The notes below the pieces were generated by a model that had not been told where the DNA came from, made no database searches, and saw nothing but the letters and a program-made list of their open reading frames with translations. A program made the position numbers and the translations under genes. 35,588 bases of DNA, taken from the NCBI GenBank assembly GCA_013112585.1, contig JABFGH010000039.1, positions 1 through 35,588 on the forward strand, in the 5' to 3' direction. This stretch comes from Ignavibacteriota bacterium (lineage in GTDB: Bacteria > Bacteroidota > Ignavibacteria > Ignavibacteriales > Melioribacteraceae). Each line of letters starts with the position of its first letter. Within the stretch, counting starts at the first letter, position 1. Of this stretch, positions 1 to 8,152 are shown piece after piece.

Positions 1-1405
1 CTTCCTCCTCCATAGCTTTAAGATTTATATAAAAGTCATCCGACAGGTTACCTAATTTTGAAATATTATGATCCTTACCAAAAATATTTACACTTCCAAT
101 ATCTTTAAGCACTTTATTAATTCGAGATCCGCTTACAGTAACATCTAGACCGGGAAAGAACTTATCCGGCTTCGCTCCTGCTGCCGGATCGCCATTACCG
201 GCTGAAAGTCCGAACTGATAAATGTTATCCAAATTATAATCGATTACTAATGCCTCTATCATCACTTGTGGAACAGGTTTATCAATCGATTCAATATATT
301 CAATAATCTTAAGCAAATCCTCCTTAGCTCCGGTAACAACTATGCCGTTATGCTCTTTTGATACCGAAGATATAAGGTCAGCAGTAACATTTGCAGGGAT
401 CACTAAATCTTCAGCTCGTAAATATTTCAATTTTATTAGCCTTGTCAAATTCAATTTGTTGGATTTCTTTTCTCCAATAATATAAACCCCATTCTCAATT
501 TTATAAGAATATTCTGTCCCCCTAAATAGATAGTCGATTGCTGTTTCTATATCAATTTCTCTGCATTTTATTGTTACTTCCTCTTCAGGAACAATAAGTT
601 TTATCATTTGGAGATTTAATTTATTTGATAATTCATCAAGAATATTGTCCAATTTTGCTTTTGAGATATTCAATGAAACTTTTCCATTTGAGATACTCAC
701 CTTGCTATCAGCAATACGCAAGTTGTCTGAATTGTTGATATCATCGTTTTGAATTTTTGCTATATAGTAAAACGAATCAACCTCAGTCAATTTAAATCCA
801 TTATTATTGAGGATATGTGTTAAACCCTTTTCAAAAGTAACATTACTAAGTCTACCAGAAAGATTTCCGTGAACACCGTTTGAGATCAATATATTTTTTT
901 GTGTTTTTTGATGTAGCGTTGAAACAAATTGCTCAATGCTTACATTTCTTAAATTCATATTGAGCATATCCTTGATCACTGATATTTCGCATAGAGAATT
1001 GTTTTCCTCCTTGTTTACTATTGGAGTCTTCATTGAAATTGTAAACCTTAGTGAATCATGTTTAAAATCAAAGTGATTATCTTCAGCAATAATTTTAACG
1101 GCATCAAATACTCTAAGGTCAAAAAGTGAAATTGTAATTCTTTTATTTATTTGATTATCAATTGCAATATTTGTCTGATATTCTAAGGCAATAGATTTTA
1201 ATATATCTCGAATGTCAGCATCCTTATAATTTAAACTAGGAATAATGACTTGACTATTTGGCGGCATCCCTTTGTCGGTTTGAAGAACATTAACATTGCT
1301 TTCTACAGAAGTCGAATCAAAAATATTTGCTGAATTACTATACCCTGAAAGAGGAGTAAGTAAGAGTGTAACAAGTATAAAAAATGCTTTATAACATAGT
1401 TTCAC
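1..1405 (-). CDS. gspD: Secretin of a type II secretion / type IV pilus-like system (3' end beyond window)
   Basis: This would form the outer-membrane channel of the machine encoded by the operon. About 468 codons lie in the window and the C-terminal secretin barrel is cut off by the left edge. The chosen start is the GTG at 1403-1405, which overlaps the end of gspE by 17 bp. It is preceded by GAAGAGG and gives a good signal peptide (KLCYKAFFILVTLLL). Two secretin/TonB short N-terminal-type modules follow, including the stretch LNYKDADIRDILKSIA. A KH-like N domain then leads into the start of the secretin core at PQVMIEALVIDYNLD, the usual pattern for a first core strand. Family assignment is by motif recognition. 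PilQ and GspD cannot be told apart from this part alone. Confidence 0.82.
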   Translation of the reverse strand, partial: MKLCYKAFFILVTLLLTPLSGYSNSANIFDSTSVESNVNVLQTDKGMPPNSQVIIPSLNYKDADIRDILKSIALEYQTNIAIDNQINKRITISLFDLRVFDAVKIIAEDNHFDFKHDSLRFTISMKTPIVNKEENNSLCEISVIKDMLNMNLRNVSIEQFVSTLHQKTQKNILISNGVHGNLSGRLSNVTFEKGLTHILNNNGFKLTEVDSFYYIAKIQNDDINNSDNLRIADSKVSISNGKVSLNISKAKLDNILDELSNKLNLQMIKLIVPEEEVTIKCREIDIETAIDYLFRGTEYSYKIENGVYIIGEKKSNKLNLTRLIKLKYLRAEDLVIPANVTADLISSVSKEHNGIVVTGAKEDLLKIIEYIESIDKPVPQVMIEALVIDYNLDNIYQFGLSAGNGDPAAGAKPDKFFPGLDVTVSGSRINKVLKDIGSVNIFGKDHNISKLGNLSDDFYINLKAMEEE

Positions 1406-2783
1406 GAAGAACCTCTTCGATTGTTGTATGACCCTCTTCAACCTTTTCCATACCAGAATCTCTAAGCGAAATAAAATCATTTTTCCTAACAGCATCACGC
1501 AGACTACTATTGCTTTCATTTCTGGAAATTAAGTAAGCAAGGTCATCGTTTACTTCAAGTATTTCAAAAATAGCCGTCCTTCCTTTAAATCCGGTGTTAT
1601 TGCATATTGTGCAGCCTGATTCTTCATTTAACTTATTTCCAATATGCTTTTTATTACACTTACAAATTTTTCTCACAAGTCTTTGAGCAACAATCATTCT
1701 TAAGGAGGATGAGACCAGGTATGGATCGACACCCATATCAACAAGCCTTGTGATTGCTGAAAGAGAGTCGTTAGTATGCAATGTACTAAATACTAAATGC
1801 CCTGTAAGTGAGGCTCTTATTGCAATTTCTGCAGTTTCTCTATCCCGTATCTCTCCAACCATAATTACATTTGGATCCTGCCTTAGAAACGATTTTAGTG
1901 CGCTTGCAAAATCATAACCTATATCATGTTTAACCGCACTCTGATTAATTCCTTCAATATTAAATTCAATTGGATCCTCTATTGTTAAAATATTTTTTTC
2001 TATTGAATGAATCTCCCTCAGTGCCGAATATAAGGTTGTAGTCTTCCCGCTTCCTGTAGGACCAGTAACCAGTACCATTCCATAAGGGAGTGAAATATTT
2101 TTTCGAAAAATTTTTAATTGTGAATCATTCAATCCAATTTTATTTATATCCAGATGAACTTTCGAAGTATCCAAAATTCTTAGCACAATCTTTTCACCGG
2201 CGCTTGTTGGCAAACTTGATATTCTTATATCAATCTGTTCACCTAGATATTCAAAATTTATTCTGCCATCCTGCGGTCTTCGTTTTTCAGCAATATCCAA
2301 ATTTGCCATAATCTTTAACCTGCTGAGAATGGGAATAAACTTTGAATTAGGAAGCACAGAAATTTCTTGTAGAAATCCATCAATTCTAAAACGAATCCGG
2401 GCACCGGTTTTGTAAACTTCGAAATGTATATCTGAGGCTTCACATTTAATAGCATCGGATATAATATTGTTTACAAACTCAATATTGGAACATTCAGATA
2501 ATACATTGTTATTTACTTTTTTATCTGAAATCGATGTCCTTTGTTTATCACCATAAGCTAAGCTGATCATATCCCGAATTTTTGGCAATGAAAGTTCTGT
2601 TGGGACAACTTTCAGACCGGTAATAAACTCAAGGTCTTTGATTGTATTAAAATCATTTTTATTTGTGATAGCAATGTTTAGTTGATTGTCTTCCAACTTA
2701 AAAGGAAAAATGTTTTTTTCAACTGCCAGATCAGCTGAGACCAAGTTACAAGCAACACTATATTGTTCAGACTTAAACTCCAT
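1389..2783 (-). CDS. gspE: Secretion/pilus assembly ATPase, GspE/PilB family
   Basis: This cytoplasmic hexameric ATPase powers pseudopilus or pilus assembly. The 464-residue length is normal for GspE but short for PilB. An N-terminal GspE/MshEN-like domain covers roughly residues 5-80. The Walker A motif GPTGSGKTTT begins at residue 241. An Asp box (TIEDPIEF), a Walker B region (VIMVGEIRDRETAE) and a His box (STLHTN) follow. The C-terminal zinc finger with two CxC/CxxC pairs (KICKCNKK and GCTICNNTG) is typical of GspE/PilB and absent from retraction ATPases such as PilT. It overlaps the prepilin peptidase gene by 11 bp and the secretin gene by 17 bp, so translation is probably coupled. Confidence 0.95.
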   Translation of the reverse strand: MEFKSEQYSVACNLVSADLAVEKNIFPFKLEDNQLNIAITNKNDFNTIKDLEFITGLKVVPTELSLPKIRDMISLAYGDKQRTSISDKKVNNNVLSECSNIEFVNNIISDAIKCEASDIHFEVYKTGARIRFRIDGFLQEISVLPNSKFIPILSRLKIMANLDIAEKRRPQDGRINFEYLGEQIDIRISSLPTSAGEKIVLRILDTSKVHLDINKIGLNDSQLKIFRKNISLPYGMVLVTGPTGSGKTTTLYSALREIHSIEKNILTIEDPIEFNIEGINQSAVKHDIGYDFASALKSFLRQDPNVIMVGEIRDRETAEIAIRASLTGHLVFSTLHTNDSLSAITRLVDMGVDPYLVSSSLRMIVAQRLVRKICKCNKKHIGNKLNEESGCTICNNTGFKGRTAIFEILEVNDDLAYLISRNESNSSLRDAVRKNDFISLRDSGMEKVEEGHTTIEEVLRETML

Positions 2784-3528
2784 ATTTATAACACAGCTCC
2801 AAAAAATAGTCTTGAAAAATGATTATGAGTGCGAAAGAAAAAAAAATAAAAAATCCGAATGGCACTTTGGGAGAATATCTAAATCTATTATTGACAAATT
2901 TTAAGAAATAGAAACCGGGTAGTGCAACTAATGCTGAAAACCATATCCCAATTATTGAAAGTGGTACATCAAAAATTAAAGTAAGCATTCCAATAAGTTT
3001 TATATCTCCATAGCCTATTGAAGTTTTCCCTCTGCGGTTTTCGGTAAAAACATTGACCATTAAAAAAAGTCCAACAATTAGAATAGTTGTTATTAGATTT
3101 ATCACAATAGTATTCGAGACATTGAATACTTGGATTATGACGAAATAAATGAAGAGAAGAATAATAAGTTTATTTGGGATCTTGAGCGTAAAAAAGTCTA
3201 CAATCCCAATAACTAACAATAGATTTAGAAGTGTAAATTTTGATAAAAATTCATATGATAAGCCAACATCACCATACAAGAGTACTGCAACGATTAATAG
3301 AAATAATGAAACAGAAAGGAATCTTATTAAATAAGACCGACTTAATGCAATTATATTTTCAAATCTATTAACATTATCAAATCGGTTAGAGAGGGACGAA
3401 AATGAAATACGTGTAGATTTATTATTTACATCATAATTTGAATGTTGCTTTAAAAAATAGGTAAGACATAAATTCGAAATTACTGAAGCTACAGCAATTA
3501 TTAAAAGTATAAGTATATTAAATTCCAT
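2773..3528 (-). CDS. gspO: Type IV prepilin peptidase (A24 family), no methylase cysteines
   Basis: This inner-membrane aspartic protease would cleave the leader peptides of the four pilin-like proteins of the operon. Both catalytic aspartates are visible: D111 in VDFFTLKIPNK, and D175 in the diagnostic GYGDIKL motif. Several hydrophobic helices fit a polytopic membrane protein. In full-length PilD/GspO enzymes an N-terminal cysteine-rich region carries the N-methyltransferase function. Here residues 20-60 contain a single Cys and no CxxC pairs. Either the methylation step is absent or another protein performs it. The start is the ATG one base after the stop of the upstream lipoprotein gene. 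Confidence 0.88.
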   Translation of the reverse strand: MEFNILILLIIAVASVISNLCLTYFLKQHSNYDVNNKSTRISFSSLSNRFDNVNRFENIIALSRSYLIRFLSVSLFLLIVAVLLYGDVGLSYEFLSKFTLLNLLLVIGIVDFFTLKIPNKLIILLFIYFVIIQVFNVSNTIVINLITTILIVGLFLMVNVFTENRRGKTSIGYGDIKLIGMLTLIFDVPLSIIGIWFSALVALPGFYFLKFVNNRFRYSPKVPFGFFIFFSFALIIIFQDYFLELCYKYGV

Positions 3529-3529
3529 T

Positions 3530-4066
3530 CTAGTTCATGCCCTCAGCTATTTCATTTACGCAAAGCTTGATTGAATTGATTATGTCATCCTTATAATTAA
3601 CAGTACTATTTGCCATACCAACTAATGTCGTAGATTCAGTAGAAATTAGTCTAATCACTAATGACATTTCAGTATCATTATTATCACTAATAAATTTCGA
3701 TGGATTATTAATGGTGATATCGCCTAAGATTAAATATTTGGCTTGGAGCAAATTACCGATCTCGGTGATTTTTTCTTTGGATAAGTATTCGGGTGATTTA
3801 ATCTCAAGTTTTAATTGAGCCTCATTTACCTTTGACCTGTCAATTAAATTGTATCGCCCTTTCAGAAACAAAGCCTCTGTCAAGAGGTCTGCAGTTATGC
3901 TTCCCAGATTTGAATGGAGTGTTGAGCCTGTTTTAGTAAAATTTATAACTGCAATTGATTGACCGTCAAATTCCTTTCTGAGGAGAACATCAGTATCCAC
4001 AGCGGAACAGCCCCAAAACTGAATAGTGATTAAAATAATTAGTAGTCTATTTCTAGTTGTTTTCAT
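3530..4066 (-). CDS. CsgG/LpoB-like lipoprotein embedded in the secretion operon
   Basis: This is a 178-residue lipoprotein with a type II signal peptide ending in the lipobox FWGC (Cys20). The mature part has the pattern of CsgG/LpoB/FlgT-type domains: an early strand IAVINFTK, a helix with LTEALFLKGRYNLIDRSKV, then KITEIGNLLQAKYLILGDI. In known families this fold is found in outer-membrane lipoproteins that assemble into rings or act as accessory factors. It sits between the major pseudopilin and the prepilin peptidase with gaps of only one or two bases, and GGGAG precedes its ATG. I infer an outer-membrane accessory role, such as secretin stabilisation or piloting, but nothing in the sequence proves this. 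Confidence 0.7.
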   Translation of the reverse strand: MKTTRNRLLIILITIQFWGCSAVDTDVLLRKEFDGQSIAVINFTKTGSTLHSNLGSITADLLTEALFLKGRYNLIDRSKVNEAQLKLEIKSPEYLSKEKITEIGNLLQAKYLILGDITINNPSKFISDNNDTEMSLVIRLISTESTTLVGMANSTVNYKDDIINSIKLCVNEIAEGMN

Positions 4067-4068
4067 TT

Positions 4069-4479
4069 TTAGTCTCCCGTTATTTCCTTTACAACTCCAG
4101 CTTCAGTTACCTCCCAGACGTTAAAAACACCATCGTCGTCAAAATCAACCACAGAAGTCGCTAGAGCTCTAAATGATTTTAAGTCTGCGAATAAAATTTC
4201 AATTTTATACCTTGCTTGCCCACCTTCTGTAATTAACGTCTCCTGTTCAAAGCCTATCTCTGCGAGCTGATCTGAATACTTATCAAATTCAAACTTATAA
4301 CTTTTTTCAAGCATATGTACTTGCTTTAAATTTAGTTTGGCTTCAGTAGATTTTGCTTTTGTTACAAGGGGTAGCAGCTTTGGCAATGCCAATAAAACAA
4401 GAACTCCGATAATCACCAGAGCTACTAATAATTCAGTAAGTGAAAATCCATCTGAATTTTTAATCTTTTTATAAAACAT
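4069..4479 (-). CDS. gspG: Major pseudopilin / type IV pilin-like protein
   Basis: This is a pilin-like subunit. A short basic leader ends at Gly11, and the mature protein begins FSLTELLVALVIIG with the conserved Glu at position 5, followed by a hydrophobic helix of about 20 residues. I chose the ATG at 4477-4479, because GGAG lies six bases upstream, over an in-frame TTG four codons earlier. The C-terminal part contains VVDFDDDGVFNVWEV, an Asp-rich loop resembling the calcium-binding tails of GspG-type pseudopilins. It lies one base after the gspF stop and two bases before the lipoprotein gene. It could be a pilin rather than a pseudopilin. Confidence 0.9.
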   Translation of the reverse strand: MFYKKIKNSDGFSLTELLVALVIIGVLVLLALPKLLPLVTKAKSTEAKLNLKQVHMLEKSYKFEFDKYSDQLAEIGFEQETLITEGGQARYKIEILFADLKSFRALATSVVDFDDDGVFNVWEVTEAGVVKEITGD

Positions 4480-4480
4480 A

Positions 4481-5527
4481 TTAAACTCCAAAATAATTTA
4501 TTAGGTCAAACATTGGTAAATACATTGCAATTAGGATAATCGCTACAATTACTCCTATGACCAGAATAAGTATTGGTTCGATCAGAGAAGTAATTACATC
4601 TAGCTGATACTCAAATTCTTTTCCATAGTAATCGCTTATCATTCCGAAAACCTTATCTAATTCGGCAGTTTGTTCACCTGCAAATAGTAAACGAGAAAAG
4701 GTTTTATCAAACAGTATTGAAGTGGAAGTATTTGCTGAAAGAGATTCACCCTTTATTATCCGCTTTATTACTGTATCAACTTCTTTCTTGAAAATATGAT
4801 TTGATGAAGTATTTCTTGCAATCTTTAATGCCTCTAAGAGAGTAATTCTACTTTTTAAAAGAATTGACATACTTAATGCAAACCTAGCCATTAAATTTTT
4901 GATTATTAATTTCGAAACAAGTGGTGTTCTTAATAATAGTCTGTCAATAATATTCTTAAACGCGATAGAGTCTTTTGATTTAAATATTATTGAAGTTAAT
5001 GCGCCTAAAATTAAAATAAGCCAGATAAGATGGTTTTCAATGAATCTGCTTAAATCAATTATTAGCTGTGTTACAAAAGGCAAACTCACTTTTGTTGACG
5101 AGAATAAATTTTGAAAAGTTGGTATTAAAAAAAATACCATAAAAGTGATAACTGCCATTGATACTAGAAGTACAAGTATAGGATATCTTGCAGCTTTCTT
5201 TAAATCCCTAATTAAGTTTTGATTTTTCTCTAAGTATGTTGTGTAATCTGACACAACTCGCGCAATGTTTCCAGTTTCCTCACCAATCTTAATGTTAGCT
5301 ATGTAAATTGGTGGAAAAAGTTTGGGGTATTTGGAAAAACTATTTGATAGCGTTTTCCCTCTAGTAACATCATTTAATACTTTCTTTATTATTTGCTGAA
5401 AATTGGTATTCTTTATCTGTTCAATTAGTATTTCCAGAGCCTGAGTTATACTTATTTTAGAGATTAGCAACAAACTCATCGTCTTATTAAACTCAATAAT
5501 ATCCTTATGTGTTATACTGTTAAGCAT
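4481..5527 (-). CDS. gspF: Inner-membrane platform protein, GspF/PilC family
   Basis: This polytopic inner-membrane platform couples the GspE ATPase to pseudopilin assembly. At 348 residues it is slightly short for the family, which usually has about 400. Two T2SSF repeats are visible, around residues 10-130 and 210-330. Characteristic stretches include PKLFPPIYIANIKIGEETG in the first repeat and LLFAGEQTAELDKVF in the second. Three hydrophobic segments are apparent (near 130-150, 165-185 and 320-342), the last one close to the C terminus. The start overlaps the upstream pseudopilin gene by 8 bp. Confidence 0.93.
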   Translation of the reverse strand: MLNSITHKDIIEFNKTMSLLLISKISITQALEILIEQIKNTNFQQIIKKVLNDVTRGKTLSNSFSKYPKLFPPIYIANIKIGEETGNIARVVSDYTTYLEKNQNLIRDLKKAARYPILVLLVSMAVITFMVFFLIPTFQNLFSSTKVSLPFVTQLIIDLSRFIENHLIWLILILGALTSIIFKSKDSIAFKNIIDRLLLRTPLVSKLIIKNLMARFALSMSILLKSRITLLEALKIARNTSSNHIFKKEVDTVIKRIIKGESLSANTSTSILFDKTFSRLLFAGEQTAELDKVFGMISDYYGKEFEYQLDVITSLIEPILILVIGVIVAIILIAMYLPMFDLINYFGV

Positions 5528-6074
5528 TTTTTTTATGAATGTCCTTAAAGCGGTTTATCGAGAATTGATTTGGTTTGAAATAGCGAGAATATTTTTTCTT
5601 TGGAAAGTTTATTTCTATAGAGAGACTTACTATACTATTTGAGGAAATATTAGAATCGAGGAGTTCACTATATACATAATTTAGATTACTTCTACTACCT
5701 ATTTTGATCTGCTCTAATTCTGTGTTTATAGTCAACGAATAGCTTTGAATATTTGCTAAATACTTTTCGCCATTAATACTTATCTCATTATTTAACAATT
5801 GCAGAATTTTACTGTCGCTGAATTCAATAGTAGTAATGGAGTCTTTAAAAGAGTGAGATATACTAAAAGCGGAAGTTTTATAAAACAATTCATCAAGAAT
5901 ATGAAGCATCAAATTTTGCTCTCTTCTAGCTTCAAGTTTTTTTGTAGAAGTATTAATAAAATTACCCAACAGTAAAAATGTTGAAACCAAAATGGTAAAA
6001 ACGAGGAATGAAAGATTCATTCCTATAAGTATTTCAACTAGTGTGAATCCGCTATTTACTTTAATCACTTTCAT
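5520..6074 (-). CDS. Minor pseudopilin, GspJ-like
   Basis: This is a prepilin-like protein of 184 residues. A short leader ends in Gly9, and the mature N terminus FTLVEILIGMNLSFLVF has Glu at position 5. The rest is polar and beta-rich with no further membrane segment, as in minor pseudopilins of the GspJ type. It overlaps both neighbours (14 bp upstream, 8 bp downstream). Assignment to the J position rests on its size and place between the other minor pseudopilins and gspF. The sequence alone would also allow a PilW-like minor pilin. Confidence 0.75.
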   Translation of the reverse strand: MKVIKVNSGFTLVEILIGMNLSFLVFTILVSTFLLLGNFINTSTKKLEARREQNLMLHILDELFYKTSAFSISHSFKDSITTIEFSDSKILQLLNNEISINGEKYLANIQSYSLTINTELEQIKIGSRSNLNYVYSELLDSNISSNSIVSLSIEINFPKKKYSRYFKPNQFSINRFKDIHKKNA

Positions 6075-6414
6075 TGTAAACGATAGTATTTATAGAAACT
6101 AGTATTTTATTTGTTCCTTTAAATTTTGCATTAACAATAATCTTTGAAGTCTTATGCGACTGAATGATCTTTCTTTCAACTTTTATGTTACCGCTTCTAT
6201 TGAAATAACTTGTATCGGTTAAGGTTTTACTGCTCATAGAAAAATTAATTTCGTTGTATACCAGATTAATTGCTTCATCAATAAGTAATAGTTTTGGATT
6301 TTTTAGAATGCCGTTTAGCATCAATACGGTAATACCTACGATCAAACCCAAAATGGTTATGCTTACTAATGTTTCTAAAATTGAGTATCCTGAATCATCT
6401 TTTAATGCAACCAT
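6061..6414 (-). CDS. Minor pseudopilin, GspI/GspH-like
   Basis: This is a small prepilin-like protein of 117 residues. The leader ends at Gly9, and the mature sequence YSILETLVSITILGLIVG has Glu at position 5, so it should be processed by the prepilin peptidase in the same operon. The size and order (after a GspK-like gene, before a GspJ-like gene) suggest the GspI position of the pseudopilus tip. It overlaps the upstream gene by 13 bp and the downstream gene by 14 bp. The globular part is too short and divergent for a firm subfamily call. Confidence 0.72.
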   Translation of the reverse strand: MVALKDDSGYSILETLVSITILGLIVGITVLMLNGILKNPKLLLIDEAINLVYNEINFSMSSKTLTDTSYFNRSGNIKVERKIIQSHKTSKIIVNAKFKGTNKILVSINTIVYNESD

Positions 6415-7772
6415 TCTGCACCAAGTATTTTCAGTTTTAAATTTTGCTTAAATCCTAATGGTAGAAGAAAATATTTATCCAATTTTGATCTATCGATTGA
6501 AATATTAACAAGCCAGTTTATATACTCGGTCGGCTTTTTGTAGTAGTATGTGTTGTAAGTATATGCCGTGCCATTTAGCTTTCCGTGGAGTTCTAAATAA
6601 TTCTCTGAATAAATAATTCCATGTACCAGACTTTTTTTATCAACGGAGATTTTTGATTTGTTTGCATCCAAACCTATCACATTCGAGGTTAGAATTAGCA
6701 TTCCATTTATAATACTATTAGTAATGATAAGGTTTGAAGTGTCTCTAGTAGATTCATTAAGCTCACCATTAACGGAAATAATGCTGGGATAGAAAAATTC
6801 ACATCCATCAATTGTGATTCCCTTCTTTGAAAAGAACTGGACATTTCGGAATGATGAGTTTTTATTAATGTAAATTTTATCCATTGAAACTATTATGCAG
6901 TTCTCTAAGTTTACATATTCCTCAATAGTGACAGTAGAATCAGAGAATATTTCTAAATCAATATTTGAATTAGCAGCCTCATTTATTTTTGTTATACCTT
7001 TTACGAATATTCTGTATGCTGGTGAATATTCTTGAGAATTTATCTTTCCATCTAATTCCAATTCGTAAACATTAATTTCATTAACCTCTTTATCTCTATT
7101 GGAATAGTTGGGTTCATTTAATAAATAGTAATCAAGTGAAGTGGTTATTTTTGAGTGATGACTTTCGAAATCATATAATCTAATGTATGAGCTATCGGTA
7201 AGCGGTTGAGATAGAATTGAGTCTAGAGAAGTAATTGTCCCTTTATAAAATGGCATAGTTGTTCTTCCAAGCCCGGTGATGCGTCCAACCGAAAATTTTT
7301 TACTGGTTGCCAAGATGCTACCATTTATAAAAGTATTACCAGCAACCGTGCTTCGCAAGTTCCCTCTTGATTGAATTAATGCGTTTGAGAATGGTTCGGA
7401 TGGTTTCCCTCCTAGCAAGTAAATTACTTGAGAAGAGTCACCTTTATATTTACCAGTTACATGGATCTCTTGAAATAATCCCTTTTGAATGCAGTTTGCC
7501 TCAACAGTAATTGAATCAAATTTGAAGAATAAATTCTCTTTAATAAATGATTCAGTTCTATCCTCTGAAATTATTTTCTGAATAGCACTTTGACAGGCAA
7601 GATCAATTCTTTTTTTATTTAATCTTTTTAAAGCTGAATTTTGGACAGCAATGATTATCACAAACAAGCTCATCAAAAAACTTGTGAGCAGTACTCCAAC
7701 AATTAAAACTGATGAAAGCACATACCCTGATTCATCCCCACTCTTTCCACTATATAATTTATAAATCTTCAA
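6402..7772 (-). CDS. GspK/PilX-like large minor pseudopilin, first gene of the operon
   Basis: This 456-residue protein has an N-terminal prepilin-like segment: a leader ending ESG, then YVLSSVLIVGVLLTSFLMSL. Position 5 is Ser instead of Glu, as in GspK-type pseudopilins that cap the tip. The remaining 400 residues are polar and beta-rich, with short turn-like repeats around 130-400 (for example ANSNIDLEIFSDSTVTIEEY), which suggest a beta-helix. It resembles the autotransporter-like or bactofilin-like passengers seen behind PilX-type N termini rather than the usual GspK fold. The start appears to be TTG at 7772, with only a weak GGAT upstream, so the exact start is uncertain. It is the first gene of the nine-gene operon. 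Confidence 0.65.
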   Translation of the reverse strand: MKIYKLYSGKSGDESGYVLSSVLIVGVLLTSFLMSLFVIIIAVQNSALKRLNKKRIDLACQSAIQKIISEDRTESFIKENLFFKFDSITVEANCIQKGLFQEIHVTGKYKGDSSQVIYLLGGKPSEPFSNALIQSRGNLRSTVAGNTFINGSILATSKKFSVGRITGLGRTTMPFYKGTITSLDSILSQPLTDSSYIRLYDFESHHSKITTSLDYYLLNEPNYSNRDKEVNEINVYELELDGKINSQEYSPAYRIFVKGITKINEAANSNIDLEIFSDSTVTIEEYVNLENCIIVSMDKIYINKNSSFRNVQFFSKKGITIDGCEFFYPSIISVNGELNESTRDTSNLIITNSIINGMLILTSNVIGLDANKSKISVDKKSLVHGIIYSENYLELHGKLNGTAYTYNTYYYKKPTEYINWLVNISIDRSKLDKYFLLPLGFKQNLKLKILGAEWLH

Positions 7773-8152
7773 CTTATAATCCGTTAACTATTTCAAACAG
7801 AACATAAGTTGATTTAATCAAGTTATCATCAGTACATATACTCACGATGCATAAGAATTAATGAAAACAAGTAGAGTATTTATACCATGAAATAGGTAGA
7901 ACTACCTATAGACTTACAACTTCTGCGTAATTAACTTGTTAAATAAGTCAAGATTTTTTTATTTTAACCTTGAAAATATTACACGAGTATTTTTAACATT
8001 TGGAGGTAGCAGAGTATGGGATCACAAAAAATACTATTTTCAAATTCATACGAACCAATGCTTGATGAATAGTCTTTGTTTAATTAACTATTCCAAGCTA
8101 GAGGTTAAAAGAGAGTTTTTAGCATTCATTCATCAACCTTTGAGGGCGGAAA
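7773..8152. other. Divergent intergenic region between the secretion operon and the regulators
   Basis: This 380-bp spacer has no convincing gene. It carries the control blocks described at 7825-7885. Two further GAGTAT words, at 7985-7990 and 8012-8017, lie on the side of the regulator gene and could be additional binding sites. The end at about 8143-8150 contains GAGGGCGGA, the ribosome binding site of the first regulator. Confidence 0.5.
7825..7885 (-). promoter_or_regulatory. Upstream control region of the secretion operon, similar to that of the RHS gene
   Basis: Read on the minus strand, this holds GTATAAATACTCTA (7872-7885). It then holds CATTAAT (7857-7863), TCGTGAGTAT (7838-7847) and CTGATGAT (7825-7832), ending about 50 bases before the first gene. 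The same blocks occur in the same order before the RHS gene at 9777-9859. ATACTC and GAGTAT form an inverted pair, as expected for a dimeric regulator. Function as operator or promoter is inferred. Confidence 0.5.
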
